Assembly (NCBI GenBank): GCA_002360945.1 | Contig: DERO01000004.1 | Location: 62,001 to 126,000 of the forward strand | From: Leclercia adecarboxylata | Lineage (GTDB): Bacteria; Pseudomonadota; Gammaproteobacteria; Enterobacterales; Enterobacteriaceae | Reading direction: 5' to 3' | Length of the DNA: 64,000 bases | Shown: positions 1 through 12,778 of the stretch, in pieces | How the letters are laid out: every line of letters begins with the position of its first letter | Numbering within the stretch: position 1 is the first letter of the stretch | The notes under the pieces: model-generated | What the model was told of the DNA's origin: nothing | The model's input: only the letters and a program-made list of their open reading frames with translations | The model's database searches: none | Translations under genes and position numbers: made by a program

Positions 1-4677
<4,677 letters not shown>

Positions 4678-4679
4678 CA

Positions 4680-5024
4680 ATGCGAATATTTGTTTACGGC
4701 AGTTTACGAACCAAGCAAGGCAACAGCCACTGGATGACCAACGCCCAGTTGCTGGGGGATTACAGTATCGAGAACTACCAGCTGTACAGCCTGGGCCACT
4801 ATCCAGGCGCGGTTCCGGGGAACGGAGCAGTACAGGGGGAAGTGTATCGTATTGATAATGCCACGCTGGCCGAACTTGATGCCCTGCGCACCAAAGGCGG
4901 GGAATACGCTCGCCAGTTGATCCAGACACCCTACGGCAGTGCATGGATGTACGTGTACCAACGTTCGGTCGACGGCCTGACGCTGATTGAAAGCGGTAAC
5001 TGGTTAGACAGAGACCAGTACTGA
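4680..5024 (+). CDS. ytfP: YtfP, gamma-glutamylcyclotransferase-fold protein
   Basis: A 114-residue protein with the GGCT/BtrG fold signature YGSLR at residues 6-10, where the family binds its gamma-glutamyl-type substrate. An acidic helix (LAELDALR) carries the usual catalytic-region acidic residues. The E. coli homologue is 113 residues and its physiological substrate is not established. It starts two bases after the tamB stop, so it is the last gene of a tamA-tamB-ytfP operon, and a strong hairpin with a T-run follows. The assignment to the family is firm; the enzymatic role is unknown. Confidence 0.94.
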   Translation: MRIFVYGSLRTKQGNSHWMTNAQLLGDYSIENYQLYSLGHYPGAVPGNGAVQGEVYRIDNATLAELDALRTKGGEYARQLIQTPYGSAWMYVYQRSVDGLTLIESGNWLDRDQY

Positions 5025-5028
5025 GATA

Positions 5029-5061
5029 AACAACGCCACCCTCGGGTGGCGTTGTTTTTTT
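5029..5061 (+). terminator. Rho-independent terminator of the tamAB-ytfP operon
   Basis: A 12-bp stem (AACAACGCCACC pairing with GGTGGCGTTGTT) with a CTCG tetraloop runs into a T tract, 5 bases after the ytfP stop. Confidence 0.9.
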
Positions 5062-5080
5062 GACATCCGCGGACGATTTT

Positions 5081-5149
5081 GCCCGGCGGCGCTTCGCTTG
5101 CGCGGGCCTACGATTTGTAGGCCGGGTAAGGCGTAGCCGCCACCCGGCA
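5081..5149. repeat. REP/BIME-type repeat pair between ytfP and ppa
   Basis: Two inverted palindromic units of the GCCGGGYGGCGC...GGCCTAC type sit head to head around a short spacer (CGATTT). This is the arrangement of enterobacterial BIMEs. The pair lies between two convergent transcription units, which is the usual location. Confidence 0.85.
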
Positions 5150-5164
5150 TCAGGCCGCACAGAC

Positions 5165-5193
5165 AAAAAAAAGCCCCGACAAGTCGGGGCTCT
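5165..5193 (-). terminator. ppa terminator
   Basis: Perfect 8-bp arms GCCCCGAC/GTCGGGGC are separated by AA. On the minus strand a run of eight T follows the stem, 15 bases beyond the ppa stop. Confidence 0.92.
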
Positions 5194-5207
5194 TCACACG
5201 ATAAGAA

Positions 5208-5735
5208 TTACTTCTTCGCGCGTTCGAAGGAGGCAATGATTTCAGCTTTCGCCGCTTCTGCATTGTCCCAGCCTTCCACTTTCACCCATTTGCCTTTCTC
5301 GAGATCTTTGTAGTGCTCGAAGAAGTGGGCGATCTGCGCTTTCAGCAGTTCTGGCAGGTCGTTCACATCTTTGATGTGATCGTACTCTTTGCTCAGCTTG
5401 GTGTGCGGTACCGCAACCAGTTTCGCATCTTCACCAGCTTCGTCGGTCATCTTCAGAACGCCAACCGGACGGCAGCGGATCACGGAGCCCGGCTGCAGTG
5501 GGTATGGCGTTGGGACCAGCACGTCTACCGGGTCACCGTCCAGAGACAGGGTGTGGTTGATGTAACCGTAGTTGCACGGATAGAACATCGCGGTAGACAT
5601 GAAACGGTCAACGAACAGCGCACCAGTGTCTTTGTCGATTTCGTATTTGATAGGATCAGCGTTCGCCGGGATTTCGATAACTACGTAGATGTCTTCCGGC
5701 AGTTCTTTACCCGCTGGGACGTTGAGTAAGCTCAT
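5208..5735 (-). CDS. ppa: Inorganic pyrophosphatase (soluble, family I)
   Basis: The protein has 175 residues, one fewer than the E. coli enzyme. It hydrolyses pyrophosphate to two phosphates in the cytoplasm, which pulls biosynthetic reactions forward. The family I signature with the metal-binding aspartates is visible as DGDPVDVLV, near residues 66-74, after the hexamer-core segment around YGYINHT. The start is supported by an AAAGGA ribosome binding site 7 bases upstream. It is monocistronic, with its own terminator, and convergent with the tamAB operon. Confidence 0.98.
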   Translation of the reverse strand: MSLLNVPAGKELPEDIYVVIEIPANADPIKYEIDKDTGALFVDRFMSTAMFYPCNYGYINHTLSLDGDPVDVLVPTPYPLQPGSVIRCRPVGVLKMTDEAGEDAKLVAVPHTKLSKEYDHIKDVNDLPELLKAQIAHFFEHYKDLEKGKWVKVEGWDNAEAAKAEIIASFERAKK

Positions 5736-5898
5736 GTCTGTGTCCTTTAAAATGATTGGTAATCAAGTGGCGAGTATTATAGCCAACTGGCACGGAATGT
5801 CTCCGCCTGTTTTCGCCATTCGCCGTTCCCTGATGTCACTATCAGTCCATTCTCATGACAGGATAATCCATAAACTCAGCCGCTTTTTTAATGGTCCA

Positions 5899-5914
5899 AT
5901 GAAAGCGATTACAA
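5899..5914 (+). promoter_or_regulatory. GalR/GalS-type operator upstream of ytfQ
   Basis: The 16-mer ATGAAAGCGATTACAA agrees with the GalR/GalS consensus GTGNAANCGNTTNCAC at every fixed position except the two end bases. It lies about 85 bp upstream of the inferred transcription start of the galactofuranose transporter operon. Galactose-repressor control fits the operon's sugar. The match was read by eye. Confidence 0.6.
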
Positions 5915-5948
5915 ACTTGTGATTAACGTTTTATTCACTTCTCCGAAG

Positions 5949-5990
5949 TGTGATGTAACACACTCCGTTACATCTCGCATTGTCTATAGT
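5949..5990 (+). promoter_or_regulatory. ytfQ promoter: CRP-like site and -10 box
   Basis: TGTGA at 5949-5953, then six bases and ACACT, forms a CRP site with one perfect and one degraded half, centred at 5956.5. TATAGT at 5985-5990 is a good -10 with no recognisable -35 element. With a start near 5997 the CRP site is centred at about -40.5, the class II activator position. That fits a promoter that depends on CRP for lack of a -35. Confidence 0.5.
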
Positions 5991-6044
5991 TTTTTCGCAG
6001 AACACCTTTTACCCAACAATAAACTACCCTACGAGGACGTTCTT

Positions 6045-7001
6045 ATGTGGAAGCGCTTACTTCTTGTCACAGCAGTTTCAGCAGCCATGTCGTCTATGGC
6101 AATGGCCGCACCATTAACCGTAGGATTCGCACAAGTCGGCTCGGAATCAGGCTGGCGAGCGGCTGAAACCAACGTCGCGAAAAGCGAGGCCCAAAAGCGC
6201 GGCATTACGCTGAAAATCGCCGATGGTCAGCAAAAACAGGAAAACCAGATCAAAGCGGTGCGTTCTTTCATCGCGCAGGGCGTTGACGCCATCTTCATTG
6301 CACCGGTCGTGGCAACAGGCTGGGAGCCGGTCCTGAAAGAAGCTAAAGATGCCGAAATTCCGGTCTTCCTGCTCGATCGTTCCATCGATGTAAAAGACAA
6401 ATCTCTCTATATGACCACCGTTACTGCCGACAACGTTCTGGAAGGTAAATTGATCGGCGAGTGGCTGGTGAAACAGGTGGATGGCAAACCGTGTAACGTG
6501 GTTGAGTTGCAGGGTACCGTCGGGGCCAGCGTGGCCATCGACCGTAAGAAAGGCTTTGCTGATGCCATCTCCAAAGCGTCAAACATCAAGATTATCCGCT
6601 CTCAATCTGGCGACTTCACCCGCAGTAAAGGGAAAGAGGTTATGGAGAGCTTCATCAAAGCCGAGAACAACGGCAAAAACATCTGCATGGTTTACGCCCA
6701 TAACGATGACATGGTGATCGGCGCCATTCAGGCCATTAAAGAAGCGGGTCTGAAACCGGGCACCGATATCCTGACCGGCTCCATCGACGGCGTGCCGGAT
6801 ATCTATAAGGCGATGATCGACAAAGAGGCCAACGCCAGCGTTGAGCTGACGCCGAACATGGCGGGCCCGGCCTTCGACGCGCTGGAAAAATTCAAGAAAG
6901 ACGGCACCCTGCCGGAGAAAGTCACCATCACCAAATCCACCCTCTACCTGCCTGATACCGCGAAAGAAGAGTTAGAGAAGAAGAAAAATATGGGCTACTA
7001 A
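6045..7001 (+). CDS. ytfQ: YtfQ, galactofuranose ABC transporter periplasmic binding protein
   Basis: The ATG at 6045 gives 318 residues, the E. coli length, and has GAGGA 6 bases upstream; the open frame extends further upstream but without support. A Sec signal peptide (MWKRLLLVTA...) ends at AMA/APLTVGFAQ, giving cleavage after residue 21. The mature part is a ribose/galactose-type (peripla_BP_4) two-lobe binding protein. In E. coli this protein binds galactofuranose and delivers it to YtfR/YtfT/YjfF. It is the first gene of the transporter operon and is separated from ytfR by two repeat elements that may stabilise the abundant binding-protein message. Confidence 0.97.
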   Translation: MWKRLLLVTAVSAAMSSMAMAAPLTVGFAQVGSESGWRAAETNVAKSEAQKRGITLKIADGQQKQENQIKAVRSFIAQGVDAIFIAPVVATGWEPVLKEAKDAEIPVFLLDRSIDVKDKSLYMTTVTADNVLEGKLIGEWLVKQVDGKPCNVVELQGTVGASVAIDRKKGFADAISKASNIKIIRSQSGDFTRSKGKEVMESFIKAENNGKNICMVYAHNDDMVIGAIQAIKEAGLKPGTDILTGSIDGVPDIYKAMIDKEANASVELTPNMAGPAFDALEKFKKDGTLPEKVTITKSTLYLPDTAKEELEKKKNMGY

Positions 7002-7008
7002 GCCCTTT

Positions 7009-7042
7009 TCCCTCTCCCTCCGGGAGAGGGTAGGGTGAGGGG
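7009..7042. repeat. CCCTCTCCC/GGGAGAGGG palindromic intergenic repeat, copy 1
   Basis: A CCTCTCCC-TCC-GGGAGAGG hairpin is followed by the characteristic tail TAGGGTGAGGGG. The same element recurs at 23965, 27584 (double), 37497 and 44482 (double), always between genes. Confidence 0.85.
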
Positions 7043-7046
7043 AATT

Positions 7047-7076
7047 GCCGGGCGGCGCTGCGCTTGCCCGGCCTAC
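7047..7076. repeat. REP unit between ytfQ and ytfR
   Basis: A single GCCGGGCGGCGC...GCCCGGCCTAC palindromic unit, 23 bases before the ytfR start. Confidence 0.75.
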
Positions 7077-7099
7077 GGGTTGTGCCGGGGGACGACATT

Positions 7100-8602
7100 A
7101 TGACCACACACCAACACCAGGAAATCCTCCGCACAGAAGGATTGAGTAAGTACTTTCCCGGCGTAAAAGCGCTGGATAGCGTCGATTTCAGCCTGCGCCG
7201 TGGCGAGATTATGGCGTTGCTGGGAGAGAACGGCGCCGGGAAATCGACCCTGATTAAAGCCCTGACAGGCGTCTATCACGCCGATCGCGGCAGCATCTGG
7301 CTGGAAGGCCAGACCATATCGCCCAAAAATACCGCCCATGCCCAGCAGCTGGGGATCGGGACCGTCTACCAGGAAGTGAACCTGCTGCCGAACATGTCGG
7401 TGGCCGATAACCTGTTTATCGGTCGTGAGCCACGCCGTTTTGGCTTTTTGCGCCGCAAAGAGATGGAGGTCCGCGCCACCCGGCTGATGGAGTCTTATGG
7501 CTTCTCCCTCGACGTGCGCGAACCGCTGAACCGTTTTTCGGTGGCGATGCAGCAGATCGTCGCCATCTGCCGCGCCATCGACCTCTCCGCCAAAGTGCTG
7601 ATCCTCGATGAACCCACCGCCAGCCTGGATACCCAGGAGGTGGAGATGCTCTTCACCCTGATGCGCCAGCTGCGCGATCAGGGGGTGAGCCTGATTTTCG
7701 TCACCCACTTCCTCGATCAGGTCTACGCCGTCAGCGACCGCATTACCGTCCTGCGTAACGGCGGCTTTGTCGGCTGCCGCGAAACCCGCGAGCTACCGCA
7801 AATTGAGCTGGTCAAAATGATGCTTGGCCGCGAGCTGGAGACCAACGCCCTGCAGCGTGCGGGCCGGACGCTGCTCAGCGATAAACCCATTGCGGCATTT
7901 AAGGATTACGGCAGAAAGGGCACCATTGCGCCGTTTAACCTCGAGGTTCGTCCCGGCGAGATCGTCGGTCTGGCGGGGCTGCTGGGCTCCGGTCGCACCG
8001 AAACCGCCGAGGTGATCTTCGGCATTAAGCCTGCCGACACCGGCAGCGCCCTGATCAAAGGTAAACCCCAGGCGCTGCGCTCCCCGCATCAGGCCTCCAG
8101 CCTCGGAATTGGCTTCTGCCCGGAAGACCGGAAAACCGACGGGATTATTGCCGCCGCCTCGGTGCGCGAAAACATCATTCTGGCCCTGCAGGCCCAGCGC
8201 GGCTGGCTGCGGCCAATCCCGCGTAAAGAGCAGAACGCCATTGCCGAGCGCTTTATTCGCCAGCTGGGGATCCGCACCCCGAGCGCGGAACAGCCGATCG
8301 AATTTCTCTCCGGCGGCAACCAGCAGAAGGTGCTGCTGTCGCGCTGGCTGCTGACCAAACCGCAGTTCCTGATCCTCGACGAGCCGACGCGCGGTATCGA
8401 CGTGGGGGCACACGCAGAGATTATCCGTCTGATCGAAACCCTCTGCGCCGACGGTCTGGCGCTGCTGGTTATTTCTTCGGAGCTGGAGGAGCTGGTGGGC
8501 TATGCGGATCGCGTGATCATCATGCGCGACCGGCAGCAGGTGGCCGAGATCCCGCTGGACGCGCTCTCCGTTCCGGCAATCATGAACGCCATTGCGGCAT
8601 AA
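7100..8602 (+). CDS. ytfR: YtfR, galactofuranose ABC transporter ATPase (tandem)
   Basis: Starting at the ATG at 7100 the protein has 500 residues, equal to E. coli YtfR; a purine-rich GGGGGA lies 7 bases upstream. It is a sugar-type (CUT2) ATPase with two fused nucleotide-binding domains. The first has Walker A LLGENGAGKST and Walker B LILDEPTASLD but a degenerate signature (FSVAMQQ). The second has a degenerate Walker A (LLGSGRTE), an intact signature LSGGNQQKV and Walker B LILDEPTRGID. One consensus and one degenerate ATP site is typical of this family. It energises uptake through the YtfT/YjfF permeases. Confidence 0.97.
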   Translation: MTTHQHQEILRTEGLSKYFPGVKALDSVDFSLRRGEIMALLGENGAGKSTLIKALTGVYHADRGSIWLEGQTISPKNTAHAQQLGIGTVYQEVNLLPNMSVADNLFIGREPRRFGFLRRKEMEVRATRLMESYGFSLDVREPLNRFSVAMQQIVAICRAIDLSAKVLILDEPTASLDTQEVEMLFTLMRQLRDQGVSLIFVTHFLDQVYAVSDRITVLRNGGFVGCRETRELPQIELVKMMLGRELETNALQRAGRTLLSDKPIAAFKDYGRKGTIAPFNLEVRPGEIVGLAGLLGSGRTETAEVIFGIKPADTGSALIKGKPQALRSPHQASSLGIGFCPEDRKTDGIIAAASVRENIILALQAQRGWLRPIPRKEQNAIAERFIRQLGIRTPSAEQPIEFLSGGNQQKVLLSRWLLTKPQFLILDEPTRGIDVGAHAEIIRLIETLCADGLALLVISSELEELVGYADRVIIMRDRQQVAEIPLDALSVPAIMNAIAA

Positions 8603-8615
8603 GGAGTACATCGTG

Positions 8616-9638
8616 ATGTCACGTTCACTCTCTCAGACCGGCGAGCCGAAGCGCCGCTTCAGCTGGCCCACCGGCACGCCGCAAATCATTGCCCTGGTGC
8701 TGGTGCTGCTGGTGGATAGCCTCGTTTCGCCGCATTTTTATCAGATTATCCTCCAGGATGGCCGCCTGTTCGGCAGCCCGATTGATATCTTAAACCGCGC
8801 CGCGCCGGTGGCCCTGCTGGCGATAGGCATGACCCTGGTGATCGCTACCGGCGGCATCGACCTGTCGGTCGGGGCGGTGATGGCCATCGCGGGCGCCACC
8901 GCGGCCTCGATGACCGTGGCGGGACACAGCCTGCCGGTGGTGCTGCTGGTGACCCTAGGCACCGGGGTGCTGGCCGGGCTGTGGAACGGCATCCTGGTGG
9001 CGATCCTCAAAATACAGCCCTTCGTCGCCACCCTGATTTTAATGGTGGCCGGACGCGGGGTGGCGCAGCTGATCACCTCCGGACAGATCGTCACCTTCAA
9101 CGCCCCCAATCTGGCGTGGATCGGCAGCGGCTCGCTGCTGTTCTTCCCGACGCCGGTGATCATCGTGGTGGTAACGCTGATTGCCTTCTGGCTGTTCACC
9201 CGCAAAACCGCGCTCGGGATGTTTATTGAGGCGGTAGGGATCAACATTCGCGCCGCGAAAAACGCCGGGGTCAGCACCCGCCTGATGGTGATGCTGACCT
9301 ACGTCTTAAGCGGGGTGTGCGCCGCCATTGCCGGGATCATTGTCGCGGCGGATATTCGCGGGGCGGATGCCAACAACGCCGGCCTGTGGCTGGAGCTGGA
9401 TGCCATTCTGGCAGTGGTGATCGGTGGCGGGTCGCTGATGGGCGGGCGCTTCAACCTGCTGCTGTCGGTGATTGGCGCGCTGATTATCCAGGGGATGAAC
9501 ACCGGCATCCTGCTGTCCGGGTTCCCGCCGGAGCTCAACCAGGTGGTGAAAGCGGTAGTGGTGCTCTGCGTGCTGATCGTCCAGTCGCCGCGCTTTATCA
9601 GTCTTATTAAGGGGATGCGTGGCCATGATAAAACGTAA
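8616..9638 (+). CDS. ytfT: YtfT, galactofuranose ABC transporter permease
   Basis: A 340-residue polytopic membrane protein of the ribose-type (BPD_transp_2) permease family. It contains the conserved loop GGIDLSVGAVMAIAGA, which contacts the ATPase partner. AAGGAG at 8601-8606 serves either the ATG at 8616 or the in-frame GTG at 8613, which would give 341 residues like the E. coli protein. ytfR ends 13 bases upstream. The downstream yjfF overlaps its end by 14 bp. Its partner permease shows the same GGIDLSVGS loop, so YtfT/YjfF form a heterodimeric channel. Confidence 0.96.
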   Translation: MSRSLSQTGEPKRRFSWPTGTPQIIALVLVLLVDSLVSPHFYQIILQDGRLFGSPIDILNRAAPVALLAIGMTLVIATGGIDLSVGAVMAIAGATAASMTVAGHSLPVVLLVTLGTGVLAGLWNGILVAILKIQPFVATLILMVAGRGVAQLITSGQIVTFNAPNLAWIGSGSLLFFPTPVIIVVVTLIAFWLFTRKTALGMFIEAVGINIRAAKNAGVSTRLMVMLTYVLSGVCAAIAGIIVAADIRGADANNAGLWLELDAILAVVIGGGSLMGGRFNLLLSVIGALIIQGMNTGILLSGFPPELNQVVKAVVVLCVLIVQSPRFISLIKGMRGHDKT

Positions 9639-10623
9639 TTTACCGTTAATGATCACCCTCGGCGTGTTCGTGCTGGGCTATCTCTACTGTCTGACGCAAT
9701 TCCCCGGTTTTGCCTCGACGCGGGTGATCTGCAACATCCTGACCGATAACGCCTTCCTTGGGATCATCGCCGTCGGCATGACGTTTGTGATCCTCTCCGG
9801 CGGGATTGACCTCTCCGTCGGGTCGGTGATCGCTTTTACCGGCGTCTTCCTGGCGAAAGCGATCGGCTACTGGGGGATCTCCCCGCTGCTGGCCTTCCCG
9901 CTGGTGCTGGTGATGGGCTGCGCCTTCGGGGCCTTTATGGGATTGTTGATCGACGCCCTGAAGATCCCGGCGTTCATTATCACCCTCGCCGGGATGTTCT
10001 TCCTGCGCGGCGTCAGCTATCTGGTCTCGGAGGAGTCGATCCCGATCAACCATCCGGTGTACGACACCCTCTCCAGCCTGGCGTGGAAAATCCCCGGCGG
10101 CGGCCGTCTGAGCATCCTCGGGCTGGTGATGCTGGGGGTGGTGGTGATCGGCATTTTCCTTGCCCACCGCACCCGCTTCGGCAATGAGGTGTATGCCATC
10201 GGCGGCAGCGCGACCTCAGCCAACCTGATGGGGATCTCCACCCGCAGCACCACCATCCGGATCTACATGCTCTCAACCGGGCTGGCGACGCTGGCGGGGA
10301 TCGTCTTCTCCATCTATACCCAGGCCGGCTACGCTCTGGCGGGGGTGGGGGTGGAGCTGGATGCGATTGCCTCGGTGGTGATTGGCGGCACGCTGCTGAG
10401 CGGCGGGGTCGGCACGGTGCTGGGAACGCTGTTCGGGGTAGCGATCCAGGGGCTGATCCAGACCTATATCAACTTCGACGGCACCCTCAGCTCGTGGTGG
10501 ACCAAGATTGCGATTGGCATTCTGCTGTTCATCTTTATCGCCCTGCAGCGCGGTCTGACGGTGCTGTGGGAGAACCGCCAGAGCTCGCCTGTCACCCGCG
10601 TGAGCACCACCACCAGCAAGTGA
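9625..10623 (+). CDS. yjfF: YjfF, galactofuranose ABC transporter permease
   Basis: A 332-residue hydrophobic permease that begins MIKRNLPLMI, nearly identical in start and length to E. coli YjfF (331). The ATG at 9625 lies inside the end of ytfT, indicating coupling; a GTG six bases earlier is possible but not supported by the family start. The GGIDLSVGSVIAFTG coupling loop is at about residues 60-75. It is the last gene of the ytfQRT-yjfF operon. No clear terminator hairpin is seen before the FliA promoter that follows. Confidence 0.96.
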   Translation: MIKRNLPLMITLGVFVLGYLYCLTQFPGFASTRVICNILTDNAFLGIIAVGMTFVILSGGIDLSVGSVIAFTGVFLAKAIGYWGISPLLAFPLVLVMGCAFGAFMGLLIDALKIPAFIITLAGMFFLRGVSYLVSEESIPINHPVYDTLSSLAWKIPGGGRLSILGLVMLGVVVIGIFLAHRTRFGNEVYAIGGSATSANLMGISTRSTTIRIYMLSTGLATLAGIVFSIYTQAGYALAGVGVELDAIASVVIGGTLLSGGVGTVLGTLFGVAIQGLIQTYINFDGTLSSWWTKIAIGILLFIFIALQRGLTVLWENRQSSPVTRVSTTTSK

Positions 10624-10648
10624 TAACTCGCTGAATTTGCGTACAGTC

Positions 10649-10675
10649 TAAATCTTTTCCGGTAGCGGCCGATAA
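10649..10675 (+). promoter_or_regulatory. FliA (sigma-28) promoter of the chemoreceptor gene
   Basis: TAAA at 10649-10652, a 15-base spacer, then GCCGATAA at 10668-10675 is an exact match to the sigma-28 consensus TAAA-N15-GCCGATAA. It sits 45 bp before the start codon of a chemoreceptor, the expected class of target. Confidence 0.93.
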
Positions 10676-10719
10676 CCCTTAATTCTGTCCAGATTTATCT
10701 CGCTACCGGAAATTACATC

Positions 10720-12288
10720 ATGCTTAAAACGCTATCGATTCGTACCGGCTTGCTTTCGTTACTGGCCGTCATGACCCTCCTGCTGCTGCTCGTCAGCGGT
10801 ATTGGCATTTATGCCCTCACGCAAAGTTCCTCTTCACTGCAGCGTATTAATCACCTTCAGGGTGAACAGCTGGTGCAGCTCAACTCGGGCTACACCCTGA
10901 TCCTGCGCGCGCGCAACGAAGCGGGGCAGGCCGTACGCATGATGGAGGTGGGGCTGCTGGATGATGCCGCGAAATCGGTGAAAAACATCAATGACGAAAT
11001 CACTCAGGCACAAACCACGTTGAAAAACGTGATCGATGGCGGGGTGAACGATCCCGAAGGCGAAGCGCTGCTGAAGAAGGTCGCGGCGAGCCTCGCGGCC
11101 TATAACACCCAGGGGATCGTGCCGATGCAGAACGCCCTGAAAGAGCAGAGCGCCGATGCGTATTACGATCTGCTGGAGAACCATCTGGTGCCGGTGGCGC
11201 GTCAGTTTGACAACGATATGCAGGCCTTTCAGACCTGGAGCGAAAGCCGTGGCAAAGCCGAAGTGGCGGCGGTGCAGGCCAGTAAAGAGCGGGTGATGCT
11301 GCTGATTATCGTCGCCGCGCTGCTGACCGCAGGCATCATCGTGCTGGCCTGGCTGGCGCTGCGTCACATGCTGCTGAAGCCGCTTTCTGCGTCCATCGCC
11401 CAGCTTGAGCACGTGGCCGCCGGGGATTTAACCCACGCCCTGACCGCACCGGCCAGCCAGGAGTTTAACCGCCTGAATGCCGCCATCGAAGAGATGCGTC
11501 AGTCGCTGATGGGCTCGGTGCTGCGCGTGCGCGACGCCAGTTCCCAGATCGACACCGGCAGCCGTGAGCTGACCGCGGGCAACATGCACCTGGCCCAGCG
11601 CACGGAGTCGACCGCCACCTCTCTGGAGCAGACCGCCGCCAGCATGGAAGAGCTTACCGCTACGGTGAAACAGAACGCCCATAACGCCGAGCAGGCGCAT
11701 CAGGTGGCGAAGACCATGTCGGATACCGCCGATCGCGGCAGCGAAATGGTGTGCTACGTGATTGAGAAGATGCGCGACATCTCCGGCAGCGCCGACCGCA
11801 TTGCCGATATTCTCAGCGTTATCGACGGCATTGCCTTCCAGACCAATATTCTGGCGCTGAACGCCTCGGTCGAAGCCGCACGCGCGGGCGAGCAGGGCCG
11901 TGGTTTTGCAGTGGTGGCCGCTGAGGTGCGTATCCTCGCCAGCCGCAGCGCCGATGCGGCAAAAGAGATCCGCACTCTGATTAGCGATTCACAGTCACAC
12001 GTCAGCGAAGGCAGCGAGCTGGCCCAGCAGGCGGGTGAAACCATGGATGAGATTGCCACCGAGGTGATGCGCATGACCCGCCTGATGCGTGAGATTGCTA
12101 ACGCGTCGCACGAGCAGAGCCGGGGTATTGAGCAGGTGAATATTGCGGTCAATCAGATGGACGAAACCGCGCAACAAAACGCGGCCCTGGTCCAGCAGTC
12201 CTCTGCCGCGACGCGCTCGCTGGAGGAGCAGTCACGCGAGCTGATCGAGGCGATGTCGTCGTTTAAACTGTCGATGCAACAGGCATAG
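10720..12288 (+). CDS. Methyl-accepting chemotaxis protein
   Basis: A 522-residue transmembrane chemoreceptor. TM1 is about residues 10-33, the periplasmic four-helix ligand domain about 34-190, TM2 about 192-213, then HAMP and a long cytoplasmic methylation/signalling coiled coil. The hairpin tip that binds CheA and CheW is fully conserved (GIAFQTNILALNASVEAARAG, about residues 371-391, read in two overlapping parts: GIAFQTNILALN and ASVEAARAG). The protein ends SFKLSMQQA and lacks the C-terminal NWETF-type pentapeptide that tethers CheR/CheB. It therefore behaves like a low-abundance receptor (Trg/Tap class) that relies on others for adaptation. The ligand is unknown. An exact FliA promoter ties it to the flagellar regulon. 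It is absent from the E. coli K-12 version of this locus as I recall it. Confidence 0.93.
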   Translation: MLKTLSIRTGLLSLLAVMTLLLLLVSGIGIYALTQSSSSLQRINHLQGEQLVQLNSGYTLILRARNEAGQAVRMMEVGLLDDAAKSVKNINDEITQAQTTLKNVIDGGVNDPEGEALLKKVAASLAAYNTQGIVPMQNALKEQSADAYYDLLENHLVPVARQFDNDMQAFQTWSESRGKAEVAAVQASKERVMLLIIVAALLTAGIIVLAWLALRHMLLKPLSASIAQLEHVAAGDLTHALTAPASQEFNRLNAAIEEMRQSLMGSVLRVRDASSQIDTGSRELTAGNMHLAQRTESTATSLEQTAASMEELTATVKQNAHNAEQAHQVAKTMSDTADRGSEMVCYVIEKMRDISGSADRIADILSVIDGIAFQTNILALNASVEAARAGEQGRGFAVVAAEVRILASRSADAAKEIRTLISDSQSHVSEGSELAQQAGETMDEIATEVMRMTRLMREIANASHEQSRGIEQVNIAVNQMDETAQQNAALVQQSSAATRSLEEQSRELIEAMSSFKLSMQQA

Positions 12289-12619
12289 CCTCATCGCATT
12301 CCGGCGCCGCAACCGGCGTCGGGAAGCTCTCGCCCGAAGACGGTGCGCTGGCGATATGGTCATGGATCAAACCCAGCAGTTTTTCCATCTCGGCGGTCAA
12401 ATGCAGCGCATAAGGCGTTGGCTCAAGAAACAGACCCTTGCGGGTAAACAGCGGCTCATCAAAAAGCACCCCAAAGCGTTTCAGCGCCAGGCTCACGGCC
12501 GGTCTGGACATATCCAGACGTAAAGAGGCTTTGGCCATGCTCCCGCAGCGGACGACTTCGATAAATACCGGGATCAGATTGAGGTCGATGCCCGTGGATG
12601 AGCGAGAGAGGTTTTTCAT
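12263..12619 (-). CDS. Small LysR-type DNA-binding protein (HTH only)
   Basis: A 118-residue protein whose residues 10-70 form a LysR-family winged HTH. Features are DLNLIPVF at the start, the recognition-helix region SRPAVSLALKRF, and the wing with LFTRKG. A normal LysR regulator has about 300 residues; the whole effector-binding domain is missing and the remaining tail is low-complexity and Pro/Ser rich. The 3' end overlaps the chemoreceptor gene by 26 bp on the opposite strand. Either the gene was truncated or it is a stand-alone DNA-binding modulator. The frame is intact and codon use looks normal, which favours a real small protein. Its target is unknown. Confidence 0.65.
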   Translation of the reverse strand: MKNLSRSSTGIDLNLIPVFIEVVRCGSMAKASLRLDMSRPAVSLALKRFGVLFDEPLFTRKGLFLEPTPYALHLTAEMEKLLGLIHDHIASAPSSGESFPTPVAAPECDEAMPVASTV

Positions 12620-12705
12620 ATCGGCTGATTTCCATTGAACACTATTTGAACGCCGTAATGATGACGGATTGGTTCAGTGGGTTACAGCAGCATTTTTATA
12701 TAGTG

Positions 12706-12725
12706 TTATACCCACATAGGTATAA
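12706..12725. promoter_or_regulatory. Inverted repeat in the fbp / LysR-HTH intergenic region
   Basis: Perfect 7-bp arms TTATACC/GGTATAA are separated by CACATA. The repeat lies 87 bp upstream of the LysR-type HTH gene. It could be an operator, possibly autoregulatory; no factor is recognised. Confidence 0.35.
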
Positions 12726-12739
12726 ATGATTGGAAAAAT

Positions 12740-12763
12740 AAAAGGGGCCGAGCGGCCCCTTTT
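12740..12763 (-). terminator. fbp terminator
   Basis: The stem AAAAGGGGCC/GGCCCCTTTT with loop GAGC lies 15 bases beyond the fbp stop on the minus strand. It is nearly symmetrical, so it could act in both directions. Confidence 0.85.
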
Positions 12764-12778
12764 GGTCAACATCAAAAA

